Position numbers and translations under genes: made by a program. A DNA stretch of 64,000 nucleotides from Meandrina meandrites. Its lineage: Eukaryota; Cnidaria; Anthozoa; Scleractinia; Meandrinidae. The notes below the pieces were generated by a model that saw only the letters and a list, made by a program, of their open reading frames with translations, was not told where the DNA came from and made no database searches. Positions 24,324-35,114 of the stretch are shown one piece after another. Location: positions 22,900,937-22,964,936 of the forward strand of contig OY855905.1 in the NCBI GenBank assembly GCA_963693305.1. Reading direction: 5' to 3'. The number at the start of each line of letters is the position of its first letter. Positions within the stretch are counted from its first letter, which is position 1.

Positions 24324-27300
24324 ATGGCGATCGACGGCAGTGCAAAACCTATGGCGGTCGTTCCAGTGATTGTTGTCACAGGAATATGGGTCATTGTAGG
24401 TGGAGTTGTTCCTTGGTGTATCAGAGGACCCAATAAGAGGTAACTTAAAATTAAGTAAACTTCAAGGATAACAAAATTTCTGCCTTTAACTACAGTCCAA
24501 AAGGTCCCCTCTTTCAGTTCTTGATATATGTTTCGGAAGCTAAGCTGAGCTAAACTTATATGAAATGTTAAACTGCTAAGTTTACTGGTAAAGAGCTTGT
24601 TGAGAGAGATACAAATAAGAGATTACTGTTGCCCCCCCTCCCCCGTCCTCACCTCCCTCCCAAAATAGTGAAAATACCTGTTACCCTACATCTCAAAAGT
24701 ACACCCCCTTCTCAAGATGAAAAGTTTATATGAAGTCTGGGCCAACCAAAAACGAGAGCCACCAAGAGTAGAATTGCACAAGTATTCTCTTGTTCAACTG
24801 TCTGTGACTATCATCAGCTCAGGCCATGATGACTTCAACATGGACAAAGTGTGTAATTCAGCGAACCCCACTCAAGTGGGGTTCGGAAGGGGAGCAACTT
24901 CAAAATACCCTGCCACTTTTTTTCGTGTATAAATCTATTGTTCCCGTGCTCCCGTGCTACCGCAGTGGAGTGGGTAAATAATTTAAGTAAGAGGCGTTAA
25001 ACTACTGCTTCCGCGGTGCCGCACTCCCGAAGTCATGAAATAATTAAAATAAGCGGTGTTAAACTACTGCTACCGTGGTCCCGCAGTCCCGAAGTCATGG
25101 AATAATTAAAATAAGCGGTGTTAAACTACTGCTACCGCGGTCCCGCACTCCCGAAGTCAACGAATAATTAAGCGCTTGCTTCGGCTCATGGATTAAAGAA
25201 CGAGGTATACTCGTGTGTTTAGTACGCCTGTTTCGGCTCACGGATTTAAGAACGAGGTATACTCGTGTGTTTAGCGCGCTTGCTTCGGCTATGACTTTGT
25301 TACCGTGTGATCAGCTACTGAATCTCATTATGGCCACCTCGGGACTGCGGTAGCAGGATTAGAAGACACAAAAAAAGTGGCCGGGTATTCTGAAGTTTAG
25401 CCGTGCATATTTATGAGCCTTGTATCTTAGTAACATTCAACGCTTTTTACGTCACGTCCCATTGGGAGTCTCAACTCGGGACTTATTTTCAAAACCGGTT
25501 TTTGCGTTCCAAGCATTGAGAATATTTCCAGTGGTAAGGTTTTGACGTTACATTTAGTGCATACATGTCTTTCGAAGAATAGTCGGAAGCCACTTTAATG
25601 CACGCATATCGAACACATTAGAAGAGGCGAAAGAAGTTATAAATTCTTGCGCCGCAAGAACAGTCAAGCAGTTGAAAGAGGTTAAAACCTCATGTTTTTG
25701 GTGTGTACCTGCAAAAACTAACGAAAATATGCAAGAAGTTGAAATCTAGCCTCTTATCGGTTCAAATGGTAGCAAAATCTGTCTGGCACTGAAGTTTTTG
25801 TTATCTGACGGCGAATCTTAGCAAGCGCCTATGTGTAAACAATCGTCACGATGATGTTTCACCAATCTGTTTCTCACAGTTCTTCATATAATCAAAGAAT
25901 GATAAGAGGCTAAAACCTTTTGCAGCCAAAAATGGTCAAAAACCTCAAAAAAGAAAATGCAATTCAAAGGAACTTGAATGCTGAATGGCGAAGGAGGAAG
26001 TGGCTTTGCCGCTGTTTACATTTTACAGTCGCCGCTAATGTAACACCGAACAGTTGCCGATAAAAAATGCAAATAGGTGGGAATTTGTCTGATGCATTCA
26101 TGTTTAATATTTCACGAAAATGCACATCGAAAAACAGCTTTAATTGTTATCCACAAAGATCACAAGCGAGTCAAAAATTCTAGTCGAAACAAACAACTGG
26201 CTTGGAGGAAGCCGACATTTGCATAATCACAACTCTCTCTGCATTTTGTTGAATGTGAACCAAAAGATCACACATTCCCTGCAAATATTGACATCAATTT
26301 CTTCATCTTCTGTGAGACTTTTAGTCAATCATAATAAACGTTCAGACAGTAAGAAACAAACTTTTAATTTTAGCCTTTTCGTGACTTCGCATTATTATTC
26401 GCGAAACGCAAAGATAGACGGACACGCTGTCACGCTCAAATGTTAAATAAACAACTGGAAGAAGCTCATATTTGCATAATCACAACTCTGCCGGGTTTTT
26501 GTTGAATGTGAACAGAAAGATGAAACATTCACTGCAAATATTGCCATCAATTCTTCCATCTTTTGTGAAACTTTCACTTGAGCGTAATAAACATTCACCG
26601 AGTCAACAAACAGACTTTTACTGCGTGGCTTTTCATGACTGCACGACAGGTCCGATAGCTTTCGCGCGAAGATGTCGATGATAGCCGGACATATGTCACG
26701 CTGAAATGTTAATGGCCATTCTGTTTACAAACTGTTCATTGTAACGATAAGCCTACTTTCAAAACAGTTAAAGTTTTTGGTGTTTTGTCTACACAGCATA
26801 GCAATTTGTCTTCAAGCAGCACATTCACATGTAAGCAGCAAAGCGGTGAGATCAATCTTGAAGCCGCCATGTGTTCAATCGGAGTCGAAACAGGTTTTTA
26901 GCGGACATTAAACTGGGCACTTGATTTTTGAACCTGCTTTTAGTTGCTAAGATACTAAGTAGTGACAAGTGTCCCTTGGGTAATTCTATCACTATGTTGC
27001 GCATGTGTGAACTGAAAACTGAATACATAATGAATTACACACTTTGTCCGTGTTGAAGTTGTAATGTCAAGCAGAAAACAACTCTAGACAACTCCTGTGA
27101 AACATTTGAGTAGGTCCTCTTTATATTTGGTGAGAGCGTTCAATGTACGAGAGTTTCAGGCCAAACGAGAGTGAGAGTTTGAACTCTTGTAAATTCTTAT
27201 GTCTGTGCCCTAAATATTCTTTCAAGTAGACATGTTAAGTTTCAAAATATTAACAGTGCTTTAGGGATTTAATTTAGAGTAAATGTTTCTCACACACTGT

Positions 27301-28971
27301 CGACATGCTGTAAGGCTCAAGCTGTTCAACTGCTCGAGAATTCCCTCTTGAATGCCTAGCTTCTTTCAACATGCCTCGCAGACAATTTCAGATTAAAATA
27401 CTTAACAGTAACAATAACTTCGATAAAGTCAAACAATGGTAGACAGCAACAAGAACAACTGCCTGTCTTTCATGTCACATGACCTTATCCACACCTCACA
27501 CCCCAGCAGTGTGTGAAAAAAACATTTCCATTTTCAATTTTCATCATTTCATTCAGCTAGCTGAAAGTCACCATGATAAGAGTGCTGCCTGATGTGTGCT
27601 ATAAATAGGACGAGACAAAATAATCTGTTGCATTTGGCTCTCAATTTAACCCTTTCAGCCCCAAAACCCACATTTAATCTTGACTGATCTTTTGATGAAT
27701 TCTCAAAACCATTTCTCTTGATTAAGCATTGATATTGGGAGGAGAAATTTGATGTTGGTCACTCTTGGAAATTAAAGGTTTAAGGAGAAGCAAAGTAATG
27801 ATTGCCAACTATTCTATCCACCTGTCTGTGCATTTTCTAAGCAGAAGTTGAGTGTTGATCAGGCACACCTGGGGATCAAATGATTAACTCTCTTTACACC
27901 ACCCCAATATTAAAATTCTACAGTGCAGAGGCTAACGTTTCAATTTCTATGATTTCAGACTTATACAGACCATGCTTGTGTTGACTGCTGTATGCTGTTG
28001 GTTATTGTATCCTTTTAAAATATTCAGAATTTATTTTGAGGTGTAAAATGAAGTCATCTTTTAGGACTGTCATGCATGTACCTCTCTAGTTTCAGCAACA
28101 GTCACTGTACACTGTATAAGTACAATTTTTCTAAAAGATCAGTATCAATAGTGTTATAGTTGCAAAGTCAATCAAATTAATATAGACCCACAGAATGGAC
28201 TATCTTGGAATTCAACCTTATGTCTGCACTATATGTACATCTTGTTTCACAGTGCAATTTTGCTAGAACCTTGCAAGTAATCAGTTGCAGATTTAGGAGA
28301 GGGGCCGAGGCCCTCCTTATTTTTGGTAAAAGGCACTTTTTTAACAAACCCCCCCCCCCCCCCCCCCCCTTTAATTTTTTTGGTTGTACACGCACAAAAA
28401 GGGCCCCCTCCTGAGTGCAAGATCTGGATCTGCCACTGGTAATAGTACTGTGAGGAAAATTTTGGCCATGAATCTTATAGTTTGTTAATGACCTTTATGT
28501 TATTCAGGCAGTGGTCACAAAAAACTAGAATCACTCTCCATTAAACCTTCTTTTCAGCACCATTGTACAAAAATTGATTTAAATGATGTAAAATCAGATT
28601 TTGATATATGATTGGCTGCTATCTACGGAACTTTTTTTCTGCAACCATTTTAGATAGTGTGGACTATATGTGTATGTTATGGCTTATTATTTTTAGGGGG
28701 TTTAATACTTTTTAAACCAGTTGATTTTTATTAGTCTCAAATCATAATCTAAACCTAAATTTACACATGTATCAAACTGGTTTGGAAAATTTAAATTAAG
28801 AAAAATTGAACCACAAAAATAGTATGCATAAGGATTCAATTTCCCTTAACTTTTGATTTTAGCTGGGTTTGTGCTTATTTCTGTCAACTTAATCCACTTA
28901 TTGGACCAGAAATAGAAGTAGGAGTGTTAAGGGCAATTATCAAAGAGTGGGGTGGCAAAGATGTATACTAG
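24324..28971 (+). CDS. ATP6V0E: V-type proton ATPase subunit e (3 exons)
   Basis: Exons 24324-24439, 27959-28006 and 28863-28971 join in phase to a 90-aa protein. Subunit e is a small two-pass membrane protein of the V0 proton-translocating sector that acidifies endosomes and lysosomes; animal homologues are about 80 aa. The first helix (about 9-31, VVPVIVVTGIWVIVGGVVPW) precedes the conserved RGPNK motif (35-39). The second helix (TMLVLTAVCCWLLFWVCAYF spread over exons 1-3 borders) leads to the hallmark QLNPLIGPE. The C-terminus (KEWGGKDVY) diverges, as is usual. The start ATG is the first one, in context AAGATGG. AATAAA at about 29172 can serve as poly(A) signal. Intron 1 (3.5 kb) is mostly a DNA transposon. 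The assignment rests on PW..GPN and QLNPL.GP in the right spacing. Confidence 0.93.
24831..27060. mobile_element. 2.2-kb non-autonomous DNA element filling ATP6V0E intron 1
   Basis: The terminus GACTTCAACATGGACAAAGT at 24831 continues to TGTGTAATTCA and is inverted at 27031-27060 (30 bp, about 2 mismatches). Inside, AACTTCAAAATACCCTGCCA (about 24898) is inverted at about 25385-25405, marking a nested or compound structure. Tandem units follow: three ~63-bp copies (24960-25160), two ~63-bp copies (25185-25290), and two diverged ~255-bp copies (26195-26445, 26450-26700). No transposase was found. Confidence 0.65.
28349..28369. repeat. Poly-C tract (21 nt)
   Basis: C homopolymer in ATP6V0E intron 2, within a short GC-rich dispersed repeat (about 28260-28440). 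Confidence 0.9.
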
Positions 28972-30057
28972 AGAGTTTTAAAAATAAGGTACAGTGTACT
29001 TACCTTCAAGGTCACCATAACATTTTTATCTTTAGTTATTGTAAATAGTTTGAAACCAGGAGATTCAGTATATGTAGTCCATTTAGTGTGATCAGCATTT
29101 GAAGGTAGTTCTGACTAGCTACCAACAACAACTTCCCCGCTTAGCACCACTCTGACCTGGACAACCATTCCAAATAAAGTTTCATTTACTCTAAGGCAGG
29201 ACAACTACACTTTGGTCATGGACGAGTGGAATTCCAAAAGCACTTGTCTGATCGACAGGACAAGCAGAATTTACCAGGAGAAATTTTTTCGTTGAGTTCT
29301 GAGTTGCCCAAGCATCTCTAGACTAACTGTTTTCTGTATTATGTCTGATTCTTTTCATTCAGAAACTTACCCATTTTAGGCACTACATGATGAAAGACTG
29401 GTATCCACATTCTATTATTATTTTGGAAAGGGAATAATGGCGATAATACAATCTCATTTGTGGCCACAAGTGACACAAAAACTTGTTAATTAATTCATTG
29501 TTTAAGTTTTGATTTATTTTTTTTGGACAAGTGCATTTCACTTTTGGACAACAAGTGGAAGGAAAACATTTTTTGTCTTGCAAGGGTATTGTGACATAGT
29601 AAAATATTTACTCAAGCTTTTAGAAACAAGGTGTTACATTACTAGTGTGTTCGCAGATGAAACTAAACCCCTGGTTAAGTCCGTCTAGCAGGGGTTAGAT
29701 TACATCTATGACGCAGGCTATTACAGTACATGCAATTTCCTTTATGTGTCCACCCCTGAAATATTTGCACAGATCAATTCCAAAGTAGAATGATAGAAAG
29801 GGGTAGAAAGATGCTGCAGACAGCCTGTGTCCAGAACTTTACTTTATTTTGCTATGCCTTCAAGAAGCTTGGGGATGAATTGAAGAAAACACAGCCATTA
29901 TAGTTTTGAAACGTTAAGCGGATTATGTACAATATCATCTCAACTTGTCTTCTTTGACAAGCATATTTTTTTGCAAATAGATTTGAGCTTAGTGGACAAG
30001 CCTTCAAATATCTTGTACAAGTAATGTTGATGATATTATTTTTGTTTCTTTTGCAGA

Positions 30058-30210
30058 ACAAAAGCTGATTTTTGTGATATTATGGACAGACAAGCTGTAA
30101 AGAATGGATTGTTCAGTGCCATTTTTTTATTGTCAAAACAATTAATTCATTTTGATCACCGCAAGAAGAAAATGGTGCTGATAGAAGGCCTTGATAGTGG
30201 ATATGGATAA
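30058..30210 (+). other. Possible unassigned exon (50 open codons after a good acceptor)
   Basis: TTTCTTTTGCAG at 30046-30057 is a strong acceptor and is followed by 50 in-frame codons (TKADFCDIMDRQAVKNG...) to TAA at about 30208. AATAAA follows at about 30503. It could be a spliced 3' UTR exon of ATP6V0E, since a GTACAG donor lies at about 28989 just after its stop. No family is recognised, and it may be chance. Confidence 0.2.
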
Positions 30211-31124
30211 AAAATAATCTCATTCAATACGAAATTTTAAGCCGGTTCTGTTCTTGCTATAATAATAATATTGTTACAAGGGGGGAACCAAAAAGGACTT
30301 CTTGTCAAAGGGCCTAAATGTAAATTATGTTCATGTACATGTATCTGTCATGTAGATTATACTGTGTTCCAGGATTTCAACAATTCATGACTATCAAAGT
30401 GAACAAAATCAAGCAGATTTGCTCAGTTCTACCGGCAACCAAAAAGTATTATGTCCTGAATTTGTGAGAACTAACATTGTGGAAACATTCCTTAGAGTAG
30501 AATAAATTCCAACTTAATTAACTTTATTACAATTATTGTTGCTGGTGTTATAATAAAACAACAGTATCAAGTACATTGTCATTTCACAGAATCATATAAT
30601 TTTCAGGATACCACTCCTATTTTAGGATCCTATACATGCTCGTAGAATCCTTAGTTAGATCCCTTATTATTCAGGATTCGATCCTGTGGGAACCCAAGTA
30701 GAATTTCAACATACATACATACATACATGAAAGGACCACAGATAGTTTCCATAATACTGAGGTGTCTGTATAAAGAGTCATAAAAAATATTTAAATATTT
30801 TTTTTAAGAAACAATCAAAGGGTCCTGTGTGCCAGCTCATGATGGAATTGGATTAATCCAGATAATTTAACAACTGCATTATGCTGTATGGAAGATGGGT
30901 GCCCGGGGTATCCCGGGGCCTCCATTGTGACCAGCCGGCCCCAAGGCAGAATAATGCTCCCATGGCTGGCAATCCCTGCAACCCAGCCAGGAGCCCCCAC
31001 ACAGTCATCCAGGCACCTGTTACACTGAGTTAACAGTGGAGAAGGTGCAGGGGAGGGGGGAGAACTCAATGAATAGACCAAGGCTGTGTTGTTAACTGCC
31101 AAAAACTCTGAACCAAATGCTACA

Positions 31125-31470
31125 AGCCATGCAATAACTTCCAGCAATAATTTTTTAGAATTTGAGAATTTCATTCTTGCCAGAACATTAAAGAGGTTAC
31201 GATTTATCACTACAATTATATAGTCATTTAATTCAGTGCCCTAGTTTGAAAACTTGGACACAAAATCGCATTATCTGCAGTTTTACTTGAAGAGCTTGTA
31301 ACATCACACTTAAGGCTGATCTGCCAGTAAAATGACAATCATCAAGCAACATTTTAGGGCAATGGATGCTCAAATTTCAGAGAACTGCAGCTTTACAAGA
31401 TAACATCCCTTCAAGAAATTTTGCTAATGAATTTATTAATGAGCAAGGGTTCTGCACTACTTTAAGCTCT
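31125..31470. repeat. Dispersed element, copy 2 of the 19545-20370 family
   Basis: Matches about 20030-20370, including AAAGAGGTTRYGATTTAYCACT, GCATTATCTGCAG, AGAGCTTGTAACATCA and the GCTAATGAATTTATTAATGAGCAAGGGT end. Divergence is moderate. The left TIR was not found. Confidence 0.7.
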
Positions 31471-31792
31471 CTATTTGAGCTCTCTGAGAATAATCTTTGA
31501 TGTAAAACAACAGAAATCAGCTGTACAATAGTTGGCTTATAATGGGGAAAAGCGATAAATTAGGGCCAGCTTATCCCCCCCTCCCCCCCCCCCCCCCACC
31601 CCTGGTAAGTAAGTCTTTTTTACATCATTCTGTACTGACCATCATGGTTTAAGTACTTGAATATGGCCGTTGGAAGAGGAAGCTTCCTTTTACTCCCCTA
31701 ACAAAGAAATGCAATGTAGTTGACACTGTACCTGCTAGGGAGATCTTACTGTTGAAATAACTGTACAAAATTTACATGTATTCACTAGGCTA

Positions 31793-34615
31793 TCACCTTA
31801 TCTCCCTTCTGGAACCTGATAACATAACCAAATAATAAATCACACCAAATAAAAATCCACCAATGTGTGCGGCATGGCCTATCCCATCTGATGAGTAGGC
31901 AACAAGTGTACCAATGATTCCTTTACTGTCCCGTGTACTGTCAAACAAGGGTAGCAAATCGGCCACTAAGATTGTGATCACGAACCACAAATGGCACACT
32001 TCATACATAACTTCTTTCAACGTACGGCTATCCCATTCATTGTCTGCAATTCCTAACCTTCGTCGTCTTCTCAGTTCTTTGTATTTGTCATATAATGAAA
32101 CAATATTCGCACAAGTCTCGACAGCAACAATGGAGGAGATTGCAGCACTAGCACCGCTGCATGGTGTTGCACCATGCATAGAAGTAAAAACTTTATCCAG
32201 TGCATATTTCTGCAAAATTTCAGCTTTGCTACCAAGAAAGTCACCAAGAATGCCCCAAGACTTTGGTGATGGTAAAACAGACTCCCACTGGATTTGTTGA
32301 AAGATGTAATAACAAAATTGAGACAGATTCCCAGCAACTCCTCCTCCAAAGAATGCGGCCAATAAATGGTTACGACCAAATCGTTTGTGGACGTGATACC
32401 CGTTTGGGACAAGCACTGTCAAGTTGTTCAGTAGATGTTGCTCATCTGTGGAATAAAATCATGAATATGATTGTAGAGAGAAAGAAGATTGAACTGATTA
32501 CTTAATTTAATTATCATTGATGTGTGCAGCTAGCAGATAAGTAGGTTCCTTTTCACCCTACAGTCTATAAAATGATCATTTTGAAGCCACCTTAATCAGC
32601 TACAGCTAAGCTTCCTGTATGCCAATCTCATTCCCCAGAGCCCACTTTTTTAAATTTTGTTTTGGTCAGCATTAAGAATGTGGACTCTGGCCAGACATGA
32701 TTTTTGGAGCATGCACATAGCCCTCTTGTGTGGTTCTCAGCCAATTGGGATTGAGCAAACAAACTTTGAGTCTGTGCAGGATGACCGGAAGTCCGTGAAT
32801 TGTGGACTTCTGGAATCTGGTCTGGCCAGAGTTCACATTCTTCGTGCTGACCAAAAGAAAAGTGGACTCAGGGGACGAGATTGCCCGTAACCAGCCACCC
32901 TCATGACAACAAGATTAGTGTCCATTTAGTATTGGTTTCATATTGCTATTACGCCAAAATTGTTGTTTGTAGGCAACTGTCACCATGACCAAGTGTCTAC
33001 TTTAAGGAGGTGTCTGCTTATGAAACTATTTTAGGGCACAAAGCCCTACCCTGTTTTGTCCCTTTTTTCATAACTTAGTTTGAGCTAACAAGTCAAGCTA
33101 CTTCAGTGTTTCCAAGTTTAACATGATATTGACTTGGGGGGAGGGGGAGGGGGTACTCTTGAAACCCAAGTTTGAGTAGGAGTGTGCTGTCCAGGCTGTC
33201 AAACTCTTACCCTGCTTATGACAAATATTTGCAGTTTCCCTGTAAAGTTCCTGATCTCAGTGCAACATGGTGACATTGGATAGTAAATTAAAGTTCAACG
33301 CCCATGTTGCTATCATATGTCGAAAAGTCAGCAGTCAAGTTAATGCTCTTAATAGACTGAAGAACATTTTACCGTTAAAAACAAAACAGTCGCTGTATCG
33401 TTCTTTCATTTTACCACATTTTTATTACTGTTCTCAAGTCTGGCACCACTGCGGGAAAAGAAACACCAGAAAACTGGAAAAAGTCAATGAACGGGCATTA
33501 CGTTATGTTTTTAAAGATAAGATATCGTCATACGAACAACTGTTGAAACGAATGAGTTCCCAGACACTGCAAAATAGGCGAATTCAAGACATGTTATGTA
33601 CTATAAATAACTGCCTAAGTAACAAAGCCCCACCCAGCATTAAGAACCTAGTCTCATTAAGAAGTTGTAGTTACAATCTTAGGGGTGAAAATATGCTGGC
33701 CTTGCCAAAAGTAAATACCACCAAGTACGGACTAAAGTCATGGCGCTACTTTGCTACAAAAATATGGAACGACCTACCAAATGAAATCAGGGCCACGGCT
33801 GGTAAAAATGAATTTGTCCGAAGGATACGCACTGTAAATTTTTAAACTCTTTAGCCGAGTAGATGTAAATTGTTTCTTTTTATATATAACATTCTTAACA
33901 TAGTAGACATTTTAGATCTAGATTATATATTTTTACATTCTCATAGTTTCTATTTTAGTTTTCTTTTATCTGTTATTTTAGTGGAACATCTGTAAACTAG
34001 CTATTCTAGCTAAGCATGTTTCCCACTTTAAATAAAGTATTGTATTGTATTGTATTGTATGAGTTTTGAGCATTTTTTTTTTCAGGGAAATAATATTTCC
34101 TGGTAACTGAACGGCACCCACATACCATGTCTATAAACCCATACCCTGTTTATGAATCAGTGAAATCAAGAAGCCCATACCCTATTGAGCAGCACATTCC
34201 CGTACGGGCGTACAGGCTATAGATGGGAGTCGAACCCACCCCCCACCCCCCCACCTCCCCCCGTCCCCCACCTCCCTCCACATCTGGTATGAACCAGAAG
34301 AACATGACTAAAGAAACCGCCATTTCAAATTATTGAAGCTTTAATCTAGTGAAACTAAAAGCATAGTTTACCTTTATGGTTGAAAAGGTTCGTCACAAAA
34401 GTGTGATACCGTCCTTGTGCAAGGTTTTCAGGAGAAAAAGAGAAGTGCTTGTTCAATGTTGCTCCCGACATATTGAATGGGAAACCGACGGCCTGAAATT
34501 TAGCGAGAGGAGATGTGCGCGACGCTACAGAAACTAGACATGGCAACTGTAATCCAACAAGACCCGTCAGAGTAATAGAGTAATCTCTGACTTCTTTAAA
34601 ATTCGGTCTGTGCAT
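31793..34615 (-). CDS. Rhomboid-family intramembrane serine protease (2 exons)
   Basis: Exon 1 (34615-34372) and exon 2 (32445-31793) join in phase to 298 aa. Rhomboids cut transmembrane segments inside the membrane. Exon 1 ends with FSPENLAQGRYHTFVTNLFNHK, and exon 2 continues DEQHLLNNL, together giving the family's 'H.llT..F.H....HLl.N' signature. The serine motif GASA (S181, in TPCSGASAAISS) and the histidine motif GHAAHIGGFLFG (H275 in AHIGG) are both intact, so activity is expected. The first ~55 residues lack a clear membrane helix and could act as a targeting sequence. A polybasic loop ELRRRRRL (about 206-213) lies between helices. Which rhomboid subclass it belongs to cannot be decided from sequence alone; secretase or mitochondrial types are both possible. 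The single intron holds a LINE fragment and a MITE. Confidence 0.88.
32623..32883. mobile_element. Hairpin MITE with CAATCTCRTYCCC ends
   Basis: The left arm (CAATCTCATTCCCCAGAG..., about 32623-32700, including TTTTGGTCAGCA and GGACTCTGGCCAGA) is inverted at about 32810-32883. Located in the rhomboid intron. Confidence 0.75.
33136..34210. repeat. G-rich 'GGTACTC' repeat split by a LINE insertion
   Basis: 33136-33255 starts with a G-rich tract, GGGGTACTC and AAACTCTTACCCTGC. 34084-34210 has CATACCCTGT and CATACCCTATTGAGC motifs of the same style and ends near GCACATTCCCGTACGGGCG. The two halves resemble the family at 8258-8645 and appear interrupted by the LINE at 33258-34060. Confidence 0.4.
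33258..34060 (+). mobile_element. 5'-truncated LINE, reverse-transcriptase C-terminal end
   Basis: The 192-codon open frame (33267-33845) is the C-terminal part of a non-LTR retrotransposon ORF2. It begins at the VTLDSKLKFNAHV segment after the catalytic palm and continues with YRSFILPHFYYCSQVWH and AKIWNDLP-type motifs (here ATKIWNDLPNEIR). Such ends are typical of CR1/L2/Rex-like LINEs. The element ends in a short (TATTG)n tail at 34036-34060, a tail type seen in CR1/L2 elements. It is antisense to the host rhomboid gene, in its intron. The catalytic YXDD portion is missing, so it is dead. Confidence 0.85.
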
Positions 34616-35091
34616 CTTTTGATGAAACCCAACTTTAAAATAAAATCGACGAATTGAAGGAAGACGATGAAATCAAACTCCTGTACGGCCTGGGAACGAG
34701 TGCGCAGTAAGTACTTGATATAAGCGTACTTTTACTGTCTCGCACTCGTAAGGCCACGAATTGCTGACATAGTGAATTACGGAATTAGGGGTTGACACAT
34801 TACACCGGCATAATTTCGAGCATAAAACTATAGGTGGATGCATCGATAATAATCCTAGCTAGACTGCAAAAGCAGTCGTTTTTTCTCTAAAATCGAACAC
34901 TCGCGTATCGAAGACGAAGCGCCGATCGTCACACGAGCCTCACACGACAATACTTTGATGGCAAAATAGTGCCATTTTGCGACATAAAAGTTACAGCCAC
35001 GGATAACCGCCAACCTCTCTAGCTCACTCGCCAAACATGTGTAATAATTTCTGATTTGGTATAGCCTGAGTATAACGCCCTCCTAAGGGAA
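34616..35091. other. Upstream region of the rhomboid gene
   Basis: Expected promoter and 5' UTR of the rhomboid gene (minus strand). No specific element was recognised. Ends at a G23 tract (35092-35114). Confidence 0.4.
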
Positions 35092-35114
35092 GGGGGGGGG
35101 GGGGGGGGGGGGGG
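35092..35114. repeat. Poly-G tract (23 nt)
   Basis: Longest homopolymer seen, at the left border of the 42-bp minisatellite. Confidence 0.9.

Larger units (their letters stand above)
28972..31792. other. Convergent intergenic region, ATP6V0E to rhomboid gene
   Basis: Holds the ATP6V0E 3' UTR (AATAAA near 29172) and, on the other strand, the rhomboid 3' UTR. A dispersed repeat (31125-31470), C-rich tracts (31575-31601) and a short CATA microsatellite (30711-30728) are present. A minus-strand open frame at 30815-31210 has no recognisable domain and lies in GC-rich, repeat-like sequence. Confidence 0.5.

Noticed and set aside
30815..31210. 131-codon minus frame with APGWVAGIASHG and similar
   Set aside because: GC-rich repeat-like sequence with no ATG support or splice context; no domain recognised.
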